Below are positions 45,358 to 60,983 of a stretch of DNA of 64,000 bases, one piece after another (the stretch's first letter is position 1; each line of letters opens with the position of its first letter). Both the position numbers and the translations under genes were made by a program. This DNA is from Trematomus loennbergii (Eukaryota; Chordata; Actinopteri; Perciformes; Nototheniidae). The DNA lies in the NCBI GenBank assembly GCA_012861695.1, contig JAAOOA010000399.1:14863248-14927247 (forward strand). Reading direction: 5' to 3'. The notes below the pieces were generated by a model. The model was not told the DNA's origin, ran no database searches, and worked only from the letters and a program-made list of their open reading frames with translations.

Positions 45358-48120
45358 ACATGCAACTATGTTAACGACTTACTAATTACCCTGTCTGAAG
45401 TTATTCACCATAAAGTGCTTTAAAGTCCTCTTTAATATGTTAACTCCTATCATCTGTGGTCAGTCAGGTCAGCGGACAACAGCAGTTGAGGCGCTGGTCA
45501 GTGAGTTGGAAGTTATTCATATGTCAACTCTGTATCTCTTAAAGGAACAGTTTACTACTGTAGGTATGACAAGTGGCCCACAAAACAAGGTAATGACTAA
45601 TGGTCACTATATAAGTTAAATGAGACTAGCTTTAGATAAACAAAATTATTAAATACAGTATCATAATAATTTTTACAATAACTACTTTTACAGGATACTA
45701 TACAATGGGTATACCTCACAAATGCATTGCTTTCCTTATCTAACCATAGCATCATAAAAAGAATACTGGAAAAAAAGTATTCTCCCACGGGAAATGGGCT
45801 TTTTTATACCGATTGCCCAGCCTTACACAATATTGATAATATGCCTTACTGCATTAGCTTATGGCAGCAATGTGTAATGAGTGGCAGAAACAGAATACAA
45901 AAAAACCCTTACTTGGATGCATTTGGTTGGTATTTGAAAGAAACCATCAGTACAGAAAAATCCACCTTCACTTCAAACCGCAGTAAAAAAGTATGTTTAC
46001 TTAAATTGTCTAACTCTCTCTCTCCCTCTCTTGCTCTCTCTTGGTGAAGCAGCAGCTTCCCAGGCCCATGTGTGCCTCAAACATGTGAAAAGAAAGGATT
46101 AATGAAACTCCTATGGCTGAGGTTATTCATGCAAAAAGAACAACAGCGTGGACAGTTCAGGCCTCCACTCAAACTAAGATTCCCAGTGTAGCCTTCTGCT
46201 ATGTGTACGGAGTGAGAAGATAGAAACAGACAAATGGGGAAACTGAAATGTTATATTGCTCAAAACATCACAAGCTCCATTCTTAAATTAGGGAGAACAT
46301 TTACATGACATTTGTGAATCCTTTTCCCTATGCGTGGCCCCCCTACACAAATGTGTAGCTTGCAGAGATGACAACCATTAACTGCTCCACTGAACAGACA
46401 GTCATCTCACTACAGCCGTGGGGCCACTCACATGTTCTCTCCTGATTTATTTATCTTCTTATCTAACTTTTTCATTAGGAAACTTGCAGATTATCTTATT
46501 TCTAATGCAGTTCTTACAACCAAATGTTTACATTTGGACAATGAATTATGTCGTAAAAGTTGCAGGATCGGTACACAGTTCTGAAAAGACAGAAATGGCC
46601 CTGCTTTGGATAGATTCCAACGAGTAGAAACCAAAAGAGTCAGAAATGCATATTTTTTTATAGCAATCCAACTGAGAATGTGGCTGGCAAACAATCAAAC
46701 AGCTCCATGCTGGATCCACATCACCAGATATAGGGCGCTCACTTTGCTGCTGTTTCAAAGTTGTTAAGCATGTCACAGAAGGGCAAAATTCTTGGCAGTA
46801 TTTAAACTAACCTCCTTCCTACAGCCATGACCAATTTCTGTAAATATATTCTGTATTTTAAATAAAGAAATATTTGTCTAGACATCATTTTATAAAGATT
46901 TACCAAGTTAAAATGTAGTTGATTATTAGATATGAGTATCTTTAAAATAAACACATTTAACCTAGCAATTTCTACTATGACACACAAATAACTACACTAA
47001 ACCTAAATGCAGAACACTGTATTGTATTGTTCTCTGAATATGGCTCTTATGCCAACACGGGGTAAACAAGGCTTTCAGTGTTCACCTAGAAAACAAAAAT
47101 GTGACACACTACAAGCAGGCTTCTTGGCACGTCACAAAGCAGAGATTTACATTATCGATAATCTTCTTAAGTTTGGATGTATGAGTTAATTTCAGTGCAG
47201 TGCCAAGGTTGAACTGGCTTGTCCCTCAATGGTTAACAAAAATGTTAACTCGATCTCACTACTTCAACTCCGCTGTGAGGACGCAGTGCTAAACTCTGAA
47301 CTGACTAACAAATTAGCAGCATTTTACTCTGAAAGTTGGTACACCAAATTAGTTTAAACAATATAAGTGGAAAGATTATCATTCGTCCTGGTCGTCCAAG
47401 GGGACAAACTACATTGAGATCCTCACACAGTTATTGGGAATTGTTTCCATGCTTTTGTAATTAGCCTTTAACTAATAAAAACTCATGAAGAAAAATCACC
47501 AATTTGTCCCCTTTAATCTATGACCTGAATCTGAGCCTGCATATTTGTTATCCTCCCCATTTTTCCTTGTTCTGCCTTATGTTCTTAGTTAGAGGCATTA
47601 GAGAAAGAAAAATAGATGTTTTGTTGCTTATAATGCAGATATTTCTCATATACTTCAGATAAAGGTGCAAGCTTTTTCATATACTAATGTGTAGTCCTAT
47701 TTAAAGGTAGCTTATGTTAAGTTGCACATGTGCAGGCTGCAAACTTTGAATTACAGGGTCCTACAAAGACCCTGGAACTTCAAGAATCTTTAACTTGGCG
47801 TATTAACGTCTGGCACGTGTTATTTCCCTCAGTCATAGTGGAATAGTATACATCTGAAGCTTGCAACACAAGTGTTTTTTATCAGGAGCTCAAGGTATTT
47901 CCTCTAATCCGGGAGGAGAGTGTTTAAATAAACCACGGACGGAGACCAATGGCCACAGAAGGAGGAAAACACCAGCTTGGCTTTCTGCGTCTTTCTCACT
48001 CACACGATCTAACACATTGTCAGGTCGCAGGAAACACCTTCACAGGTGTGAAAAACCCGCTGTGGACTACAGAGACATTTCTTCCTACAATCAAGACCCT
48101 CCGCAGTACAGAAGATCAAG
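45358..48120. other. Divergent sbspon-rdh10 intergenic region
   Basis: The two genes are head to head, so both promoters should lie in this 2.8 kb. No gene was recognised. A CT-rich run lies near 46013-46042. The last 250 bp form the probable rdh10 leader and contain an upstream ATG at 47949 discussed under findings. Confidence 0.5.
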
Positions 48121-51351
<3,231 letters not shown>

Positions 51352-51788
51352 TTTCACATTAGTACTGTTAAGAAAACCTTTGTACAGAAGGGCCAAATGT
51401 GAAAAATGTATTTCATTCTGAAGCCAATTTTGGAGTCAAAACCATTAAATTAAATAAGAATATCCTTCTGTTTGTGTGGACAACAGTGGGCCAAACTGCC
51501 CAGCTACATTAAGAACCTATTGGACCAATGTAATACTGAGGCCAAATGAAGCTGTGTGAGCTTCAGAAAAACCATTCAGAAGTGTACTAGATGACAACTC
51601 AGCCAAGTGATCATCAGCACCCACACATCAATGTTCAGATGAAGTTTATAGACAGTTAAAACAGATTTCTCCATAAACCTGCAAGATGAGCACTTCAAAG
51701 TGACTGGATCCTGGACTGGCCAAGGGGATGTGTCATTAACATCTGTAATTTAATAATGTACCAGGATATTGCACTGTATTATGTTTAC

Positions 51789-51794
51789 ATTAAA
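51789..51794 (+). promoter_or_regulatory. rdh10: Probable poly(A) signal of rdh10
   Basis: ATTAAA variant signal about 440 nt after the rdh10 stop codon. The region from here to 52279 contains no gene and separates rdh10 from the convergent stau1 3' end. Confidence 0.45.
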
Positions 51795-52279
51795 TGAAAT
51801 GATTAAAAAAACCACATCTCCAAACAGTGTGTGGCGAGTGCTTGTGATTTGTGTGTTTATTGTTACTCTTACATGACTCATAAATTAGCGAAAACCATGG
51901 TAAGGATGAAAGAGGCGGCAATGAGGTGAAAAAGTGTAAGCAAGAATTATTTAGAAAACATGCCTTTTTCTACTTTTATCACAATTCCTAAAACAAAGGA
52001 TTTTCTGGGGCCATTTTTAGAACAACTTCACATTATTTTAGCAATATCTAAAATAGTTTTGCCAATACTAATACCAGTAATATGCCAAATGCATACAAAA
52101 TAACATGTTAAATAGTCAAATGCTGTTCAAAGCAATTCAAGCGAATCATCAAAAGGTTTATACAAAATAAATATTGAATTGTCGCACAGCCTAACATTTA
52201 CTTTTCTGTTTAATACTACCCATGTCAAGAAGAAAAAAAGATAAGAGAAGACTTAGTTTTGTGCAAGTAAGCACATCAG

Positions 52280-52285
52280 TTTATT
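52280..52285 (-). promoter_or_regulatory. stau1: Probable poly(A) signal of stau1
   Basis: AATAAA on the minus strand about 650 nt after the stau1 stop codon. It would give a 3' UTR of roughly 0.65 kb. Confidence 0.5.
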
Positions 52286-52931
52286 ACCATGGGGAGCGGA
52301 GAGAGGGGGGCGGTTGAAGCGGAGAGAGGGGGGAAGCATCAGGGAAACATCGCTGTCACACAGCAGAGACAACGTCACATTACATCAAACGCTACATTTA
52401 GTAACAAATCCATCCCAGCCCTACATGGTAATGTCAATAACACTTCACGTGTGGTTGTTTATGTAAAGCACTCTAGGAAAACCAACAGAGATTTGCCAGC
52501 TGCACCCTAGACAAAGATGGGGTTGTGACCTTTATGAGAGATAGTTTAATGAACTACCTCAGCAGGGGATAAAACGTAAAATACTTCAAAACAAGAAGAA
52601 AGTTCTCACAGAGAGGAAACAAGTTCTAGGCTAAACAAAACAGAATTCACAGTTAGTCGCTTCTTTTTTCCCCCCCGCCAAATAAACCCCAGACTCATTG
52701 GCTAGGATGCAGCTACTTTTTCTAAAAGCAAAAAAATAAATACTGTGTACAAATTAAACAAAATCAAGGGGAGGGACCTATTTTTCCTATCGATCTTGTT
52801 TAACATCTTGGAAAGGTGAATATGAACAGTGATGGTTTAGCGTCTACAGACCCGGAAGCTTCCTGTAAACGTCTAAAACTAAGAACACAGTGTCAGAGTT
52901 TTCTCTAGTGCTTTTACAGACCACAGATCAT

Positions 52932-55900
52932 CTAAACAGTGCCGTCCAGAGTCTGTGTCAATGTGCTTGAGTTAGCCTGTTTCAGGTGCAAGTCACCTTC
53001 CATCTCCTGCTTGCCACACCTGAGGAGAATAAGTCACACAGAGTCAGTGTTAACAGTTAATCTGACCCAAAATATGACTTTGATAGCTGTGTTTGCGTGC
53101 ACCTGTGTGTAGTATTTATATGTGCGCTGGGTCATGTTTTAAAGAATAAACAGCAACACCACCAAATCCAGCCTTAGACTGTGAGACGTGTTGAGTACCT
53201 ACAACTATTGTCAGTTTAATACAAGCTACTTCTTCTTTTTTTAATAACAGTAGAATACATTCTGGGTTATTAAGCAAGAGCTGTGTCTGTTTATCTTCAG
53301 AAAATTAATAGATGATCTCCTAAGGTTCCCTGGGAAACATGCAGCACTTGGAAAATTGACAAGCAACATCTTCCGAGCAAGCCATTTAATGCTGATTGAA
53401 GTGTTTACATGTAGCATTTTCTTGATTACTGATTCTGTTAATTAGCACGATGAACGGTTTATGATAAACAGCTATAAGTAGCCAGAGAGACAGTGTTCGT
53501 CACAGCTTACCGAGAGATTGGTCCATTTCCTGTCCTTTCATTTGACTGCTGGTCCAACTCCGAAGCAACTTTAATATATTCAATGCAGCCTGAAGAGGTG
53601 AAGAACAGTAAAGGTTAAAGGTTATTGCATTGTCCCAAATGCTACTCAGTACAAAAGGAAATAAAAGAAAACTCAGACAGCTATTATCGTAACACTTGCT
53701 TTGTTCTGTGCAAGAGCAGTAATTAGCTGTGGAAGAGGTAGGGCTTAATGATACGCTTTGCAGCATATGAGAACTGAGAACTAATCCGTCCTGCTTTGTC
53801 AACATTGGATGTTGTTATGGTGAGTGACCCTCTTGAAGCCCCTTGTTTCCAGCATTTTCCTATTTAGTGTGATATCCTGGCCCAATCTGAGGCGTCCAAA
53901 CACTCCATCATTTCACTCAAACACAATGTGATTACTTGCATTCTGGACATAGAATAGAAAAAGCTTTGTAAAGATAATAAATGGTTACAATACATTTCAT
54001 ACTTAGAAAAACACTCACCATATCATGACAGGATTCTACATCTTTCCCAATCCCATGACTGATGAGCGGAGGATAGGAGGAGCAGTTAATCAGCGACACA
54101 AACTCGTTCTTGTTGTTTTTGGGGAAATCTTTGTACTCCACCTGCAGAAAATACAATATTTCAATAAATCTCAACATGTTTTTGTCCAAATCAAATGCAT
54201 GCACACTAAGAACTTTTGAAAGAACATCCATAACATTCATCTGGTTGTAACTTATACTTTTATATATATATTCCAATTACTTGTATATAGACTATTCTGC
54301 ACAATTTCTATTATATTCTATTTTATTTTGCACTATTATCTGTTTTATTGTGTTGCACTGTTGGAGGAGCCTGTGACCTAAGAATGTCATTGTCATAACT
54401 ACACTGTAGCTATGTACATATGACAATAAAAGCCTTGAATCTTGAATCTAAGGGCGTTATTGAATTCCCCAAAGTGGAACACGCCGTCAGTTACCTGCAG
54501 GTTCTGCACCGATGAAAGGAAGCCGAGCTGCTCTGAAGGCCTGGTGAGGGGTCCGTGGGGCAGTTGGTTCAGATTGTTCTTGTTCTGTAGGATAGTCTCA
54601 GCAGTCGGTGATGTCCCTGCGTAGAGCAGCTCGTTGGCAATAATAGCAGTGATGGTGGCCATGCCGGGGTTGGGTGCTGCTCGACTGTAGTCCTGGGACA
54701 CTTGGCAGATTCCGACTGCCTGAGCCACTTCAGGGACCATGGGAAGGATACCGGCAGGAAGCTGCTGGTGGTTCAGGTAAGGCAGGCGGAATTCCTGGTC
54801 CTTGGTCACTTCAAAAGGAAAAAGCACATTTATAAGGGCTGTATTATTGACTGAAATAAATGAATATGACCTCAGCTAAATATTTCAGTCCAGCAGATAT
54901 GTTGATACTTACTCAATGTCCTCTCCTCTGCAGAGCCAGGTTCGAAGAAGGTCACTTTGCGCCCATCACCTGGTTTTTTCACTGGGGTCTAAACAATACA
55001 AAAGAATGTCACAAATCAAATCTTTCTTGTCTGCCAGGTTTACAATGATTGACAGGAGGTGAGGCAGTACCTTCTCATCAGTTTTCAGAGCCGGTTTAGG
55101 GGGCTGAGGCTGAGGCACTTTATATCCCAAGAGCTCCAGCATTTTCTCTGCTGCGTTCCTCTTGGCCACTTTTTTACTGGGCCCCATTCCCTCCGCAGTC
55201 TGACCGCACACCGTCACCTGTGGCAGAAAACATGCAGCAAAACACATGAAAAAGATTGGGGTAGAAAATCTACAAGCAAAGCAGAGGAAATCAGAGATAG
55301 TTGCATAAGTTAAGGGAATGCATCCGTTGCTGTTGAATCACCTGCATGACGAACTCCCGGCGCCGAGGCAGACCTCTCTCCGTCACCATGCTGTACTCCG
55401 GCTCCTTCTCCTTCTTGGCCTGCTGGATCTGAGCCAGGCGGCTGATGGGATTCATTCCCTGGCCATATTCTGGGCTGGTCTGCAGCTGTGGATGTGAGGT
55501 CAAAAGTCACTTAAAGGTCCCCTATTATACTGTTTTTTAATATATTATAGTTCTCAGATATATACAAACATGTCTCTGAAGTGTTTGGCTCCAAATACCC
55601 AACAGATCACTCATTGCAGCATCCCATAAACCCCTCTGTTTCAGCCCTGTTTCAAAAGTGCTGATTCTCTGTCTGTTACTTTAGATGAAAATAAGGAGCC
55701 ACTCCCCACGCCCCTCTGAGAGATATTTGGTTAAAAATAACACAATGGTGCTCTAGGAGGAGATGCAGGTGATAAGGGGGGGGGGGGTGTTACCTTGGTT
55801 GGTTATTGGCTAATGGTTACACAAGCCAAAAAATCTGATCAGCTTATTTTCAGACAGGTTTTATATAAATGGATCAGGACAAAAAAAACGTTCAGAATCT

Positions 55901-58219
55901 CTTTACACAGAGGGGACACATGTTTATGTATAAAAGACATGAACAAGTGGATTTTGCATAATAGGTGACCTTTAATGAAGAGTTTTTAGGGTCTGTTAGT
56001 GATTTTCCGTATTGCTGCTCACAGCTCCCGTTACCTTGATGATGGATTTGGTTTTCTTTTTGATGCGTGGCAGCGTCTTTTCCACACTGGGTATATGTGG
56101 TAGCCTTTTCAACTCCCCCAGCACCGATGCTGCTGCCAACTTCTTGGCAATTTTTTTACTCTTTCCTTCACCCTCTCCAGCGAACTCCCCGACTGCAACG
56201 CGCACTATAAAACTCTTCATATGGGGGGGGCCGTCTTCTTTTAAAACCTGAAAAACAACAGTGACAAACTATGATGGAGAGGAGCATTCATGTTCTATAT
56301 TTAAACTTGATAAGAAACAGGGTTAGGTCAAACATCTTGTCGACGTATCACTAAACTGATGCTCAAATGTATTTAATTTAGGTAATCACCTCAAAGTTGA
56401 CAGGTAAGTTGCGTTTAAGTGCAATTTCAAACACTTGGCTGATTTCTGATTTGTTGAGGTTCTCCTCCTCAGGCTCTCCATTCATCTGTTAGGAGCAGAA
56501 AGCATATTAATGAAAGAAAAGCCATTCAAGTCTAAATCCAATTTCTCAAATTCTTTGTAGCACTTTTTAATGCCGGGTTTCTGCTTCCTTTTCTCACCTC
56601 TGGTAACTCTTGCAGTATTGGCTCTTTGTGTAAAACTTTCAGGGCCTTGGCAGCAGCCTCATGTTTGGCCAACTGCCGCGTGCGTCCCTTTCCAATAAAC
56701 TGCTGGCCTCCGATGGAAAGCTCCATGTGGTATAGCATTGGTCCCACTGGAGGAAATGGGTAATAATACCTGCACACAAAAAATAAAAATGCAACCATTT
56801 TTGTATTATCTCATAAAACATACCATCAGGAGAAGAATTTAAGATATTTCCTTATTTTCAAAAAAAGGAAAACTCACTGTTGCATAGGGCGCTGGTAAGG
56901 TCCTGGAGCCCGGACGTTGTAATTGAAGTTTGGAGGTCTCATCCCAGGATACGGGTCAACAGGTTTATACATAGGCTTTTTACCAAGCTTCATACATAGT
57001 GCATTTAACTCCATGGTATGTGTCATGCCATCTGCTGAAAGGCAAACACAGATAAAACAACAAGTTAGAAAACTATTACTGCATGGTGCTAACAAACATT
57101 ACCAAGAGTGCGACAGGGCCAGTGGGAGGAGCCCACCTGGGTTCTTGCCTGTGTTGCGGGGCGTCCTCATGGTAGGTTTGGGAAGTGTTGTCTCAGCGAG
57201 GGCAGATTCAGCAGCCGAGTGCTGGGCTTTCTTGATGCTGGTCCCCTCTGCCTCCCAGTGCTGATCTCCCAGTGTGAGCCTCACTGAGAAAATCTGGCAG
57301 ATGCAGAGATACAATAGATTTGTGTTCATTAGCACCGCCATGTGACAAAGAAGACAACAGCATAGTTTGTTTGTTAGAATGACTCTCAAAGTACCTTAGA
57401 GTGAGCTGGCCCTTGCTCACACAACAGCTTATACTCAGGTTGAATCTTATTGAAACGGGCTAACTCATTCACCAAACACATGGGGGTCTTCTCTTTAGGG
57501 TTTGCCATGTTAGATACTGTGAAAAAACAAAAAAGGTTTAGAATACTCACAACTGAGCAAATGGACATGATCATAAACACAAAAACCGACTGCTGGGACA
57601 CACAGGGCTTTATTAACATTTGAAAACTAAAATCATAAAAACCTAAAGATTTCCAAAGGTGGCGTACAGAGATTTTTATACAGTAAAATATGGGTTTGAA
57701 ATACAAAGTAGGAATCAAATACATGATTATAGTGGCTAAACAAAGGGTACTTATACGCGTGTAATATATACCTTGCTGCTACATCTTCAGAACTGTTACA
57801 GTATGTGTTTTTTGTGTAATTCTTTTTTTTTTTATCTTTAATATGTTTTTTATGCATGCTTCTTAGTTAACATTAAGCTGTCTTTGGCTCTTTTCTGCTC
57901 TAACAAATGTAAATGTCCCCTCTGTGGGACGAATAAAGGTATTCTGATTCTGATAACTGTGACAAAAAAATATATATATGACAACAAAAAACAATAATCT
58001 TGTAAAAACAGATATATTAAACAAACCTGTGTTGTTATTGTAGGGGGTGACTGAGCCGGCAGGGAGAGCGGAGCTCCTCATTGGCTGGCCTGCGCTCTCC
58101 GAGGGCAGAGTGCCGGCAGCACAGTGGATGCTGTAGCCGGGCTGAGGCTGCCCCAGCTGCAGGGGGGCAGAGGCAGCAGGGATGGGACTTGTGGGACACT
58201 GAAACTGGAGCTGGGACAT
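52932..58219 (-). CDS. stau1: Staufen 1 double-stranded RNA-binding protein
   Basis: dsRNA-binding protein for mRNA transport, localisation and Staufen-mediated decay. Coding exons in minus order: 58219-58027, 57516-57395, 57293-57137, 57034-56878, 56769-56598, 56485-56390, 56247-56035, 55485-55342, 55217-55071, 54988-54913, 54808-54495, 54141-54019, 53589-53511, 53019-52932. dsRBD1 lies at about 71-150, dsRBD2 166-262, dsRBD3 275-350, dsRBD4 380-452, a tubulin-binding-like region in the 54495-54808 exon, and dsRBD5 583-650. The motifs [19 protein letters not shown] and [19 protein letters not shown] mark STAU1, not STAU2. In exon 53589-53511 one base is missing at the AA of 53563-53564: restoring the length gives [17 protein letters not shown] as in the family and about 693 aa. 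As read, the frame ends at 52982-52984 (676 aa). Confidence 0.95.
54270..54445 (+). mobile_element. LINE 3'-end fragment in stau1 intron
   Basis: Sequence such as 'ttgcactgttggaggagcc', 'gacaataaaagccttgaat' and the tandem tail 'cttgaatcttgaatct' is typical of fish L2/CR1-group LINE 3' ends. It has no ORF and lies in opposite orientation to stau1. Confidence 0.6.
55515..55971. mobile_element. Intact 457-bp TTAA-flanked MITE
   Basis: TTAA at 55511-55514 and 55972-55975. Inverted ends: left aggtcccctattatac, right reverse complement aggtcacctattatgc. It has no coding capacity. It serves as the unbroken reference copy for the split MITE at 42378-44910. Lies in the stau1 intron between the dsRBD3 and dsRBD4 exons. 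Confidence 0.85.
57900..57955 (+). mobile_element. Short LINE 3' tail
   Basis: 'tgtgggacgaataaaggta' followed by a repeated 'ttctga' tail is the typical end of Rex1/CR1-type fish LINEs. Only the terminal bases are present. Lies antisense within a stau1 intron. Confidence 0.5.
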
Positions 58220-58332
58220 CCTTGTATGGGTAAAGTAGGACGAGGTCAGGATAAGAACTTTGAAGTGCAGCAAAGGTGAATGCCAGAGGTGAAAGGAACT
58301 GTTGATTGAGGGGGTGTGGATGTAAGCTCTGC
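58220..58332 (-). other. stau1: 5' UTR part of stau1 coding exon
   Basis: A pyrimidine-rich acceptor (ttttccag) precedes base 58332. From there to the ATG at 58219 the sequence would be leader. The open frame continues upstream of this ATG to 58273, but the family starts at MSQ, so the downstream Met was chosen. Confidence 0.6.
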
Positions 58333-58504
58333 CTGGAAAATGAAGGAAAATGAGGATATGAGATAATTAGGTAAAATGTACCAATTATTAAGTTTGAAGA
58401 AAAATAACAGCTTGTCACTTTCACATATACTGGAGTCCTTAGCTCCTGATGGGCAAGCCAAAGAGTTCTCACTGGGCCGGCTGCCTATCACAGGACTGAC
58501 AAAC

Positions 58505-58680
58505 CATAACATTCACCTCTATGAACAATTGTTTCTAGTTCAACTTCAACCTGGTGTGAGAGGGAACCCAAGCAGAGATGGGACAGCATGCAGCATCAGC
58601 ACAGAAAGGCCCCGGCTGGTCAGCTTTGAAACCAGACCCTCCTGCGGTCAGGCAACTCCTCTAACCACTGACCTTCACAC
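58505..58680. repeat. Common teleost dispersed repeat fragment
   Basis: Contains 'acattcacctctatgaaca', 'gagagggaacccaagcag', 'cacagaaaggccccggctgg' and 'aaccactgacc', a degenerate copy of a very widespread fish repeat. Class unresolved; call by resemblance. The rest of stau1 intron 1 (about 58681-60350) shows AT-rich repeats but no gene. Confidence 0.5.
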
Positions 58681-60350
58681 ATAGCTTTTGCAAGTTAAGT
58701 TCAACTACGCACTTTCAAATTATTGTGATCGTTAAACTGAAACAGGCCCATGTAATTTAATACAATGTTCAACATTTGAAAGGATTAGGAGAATGTTGGT
58801 CATGCAGGTAAGAATTAAGAGACCATAATCCACTGACGTCATTTTCTGGACCGCTTGGCTATAGTCTGAGAGCCAATTATTACCCAGCTTATGATACATG
58901 CAGTATAAAGCTCTTCCTTTAATACAGTAAGTTCCTTTACTGTACAATATAAAACATATTCAAAATAAAGTTTAATTTGAGTTCCGTTTTCTGCACTAAT
59001 GCAAATAAAATACAGAATATTTCTATCATTACTCTTTCTGCAAATATTGCACCTATATAATCAATTTGTGGCAATTGTGAAATAATTCATTTTGAGTATT
59101 TGTTTACCCTGTGACTATTACACCGACATTAATAATATAATAATACATTTAATTTATATAGCACACTTTAAAAACAATGTAATCTCAAGGTGCTTCACAA
59201 TGCTATAAGGAGAAAATAATAAAACAAATAAAATAAGATAAGATATCTAAGGAGCATATTGAATAACATGTGGTAATATTAAAAAAATAATAACAAAAGG
59301 TTAAGAGCATAAAAGGTTAGAATCAAAAATAATAAAAATGACATTAAGGTACAATTAATTTAAGAGTAGTATTGTTACAGGATATGATGATAACTCTGCT
59401 GAATGCCTCTCACAAATGTGTTTCCACAACATTCATGAAGGTCTCTGAGAACTGTATTGGTCCTTCAAAATGCACATACAGATTTGAGAGGTGTCCCAAC
59501 ACAGGTAGACACCCCGAATGCCAACATCATAGAGGCAACTGTATTGATCAGCCCAGGACCACCAAACAATGAAATGTGACGTGTGGACAGATGGAAACCG
59601 ACGCTAAACCCACCACTGTCACTGGGTTATATTAAGTCCTCATTAACATTGTTTGCTGTATATTAGCTGTCAAATAAAGATGATACTGATCCACAAACTT
59701 TGTAATGATGTTGTTCCACAGTTGGGTGGTGTCCATCAGAGTGGGTGTTGTCGGGCCCTGGAGCCTCGGTTTAATCTTATCTAACCAAAATGACCATGCA
59801 CTGATTTTAGCCAATGCAAATAAACTATATTATTAGTATAAAGTCAACTTGAACATTTGCTAGATGTTTAAAGAAGATTAGCCGGTAAGCTAGCTAGCTG
59901 TTACAGTAGGGAGCTTTCACTGCCAGCAGATATGCAAACAAGAGAATGTCTCTCACAACAATGGGCTTGCATATTTCCTGATGATGTGTCCATGAGTATG
60001 AAAGTCTCCAAAAAGACATTATTGTCAGTAGGACATTAACAAGCTTTTAATTTAACCAGGCCGATTATGCAAGTTTTCCCAGAGGACCACGTTAGCCAAC
60101 TAGCTTAGACTACAGTTGCAGGGATGGGCAAAATAGCACACTTCTTTAAAACATATCCTAAATGGCAGATGCAATGGTGCCCTCTGAAAGATGTGATCGC
60201 AACGCATTAGTAGCAGCACTTGACACTAGTTTATAAGATAGGTACAGATCAAATAAATCACAGGGAGTCTGGGAATAGCCGGCGAAAATGCTATCTGGCT
60301 AGCTAGCTAAGCCCGACCCTCGATAAGTCACTGCACAAAATAAACCTCAC

Positions 60351-60500
60351 CTCGTCGCTCCTTGGTTCGGGTTTTAAATTACTCCATAGTATACGTTGAT
60401 TTACTAACGTTTGCTTTTGTTAGTGGCAGGTTTCAAGAGTCAGTTTAAGTTGTTTTTGTATCAAAAAGCGGGCGGTGAGTAGGTGGACATTGGGAGAACA
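60351..60500 (-). other. stau1: Probable non-coding first exon and promoter of stau1
   Basis: A donor GACGAG|gtgaggt on the minus strand ends an exon at 60351, opposite the acceptor at 58332. The upstream edge is not defined; 60500 is a guess. The pbrm1 poly(A) signal is only a few hundred bases further upstream, so the stau1 promoter must be compact. Confidence 0.4.
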
Positions 60501-60742
60501 GGGCAAACACTAAAGAGAATGGCCCAGTCTTCATTCTCTCCTCAGGAAGTGACGTTGACAGAGAGGAAGTACTTCCAAAATAAGGCAGGATTTACTGGAC
60601 AGTGAGCACGATTGAGCAGTGAAGGTGAATAACGTTTTACATTTTTAACATAAGTGCAAACTGATAAGCTCAAAACACAAAGTATCGCTTGTTGGGGACA
60701 TAAAAAGAAACATCAACACAGTATTTACAGTGTGTTCTGAAT

Positions 60743-60748
60743 TTTATT
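60743..60748 (-). promoter_or_regulatory. pbrm1: Poly(A) signal of pbrm1
   Basis: AATAAA on the minus strand about 240 nt after the pbrm1 stop codon at 60984-60986. Confidence 0.6.
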
Positions 60749-60983
60749 TTGGTAGTATCAGAAAGACAAAAGAACACTGGTTTTGCAGCACAATTAATCC
60801 AGTAAGGTAAAAAAGGAAATGCACACACAAATAACTATCAAGCTCATTATATTAGCTAATAAATATAAAATTGATCATGATTCACTATAAAATATTGCTT
60901 CTAAGGTCTATGATCCTTCTTAAACTCTATAGCCTGAGGGAAAGAGCAGTGAGTGAGCTGATTATAGTGGTTGGTCCTACAGG

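Noticed and set aside
52932..58219. Calling this gene stau2 because dsRBD1 is present
   Set aside because: The linker [16 protein letters not shown] and a full dsRBD5 with [13 protein letters not shown] are STAU1-type.
58220..58273. N-terminal extension of stau1
   Set aside because: The frame is open upstream but the family begins with MSQ and the extra residues have no match.
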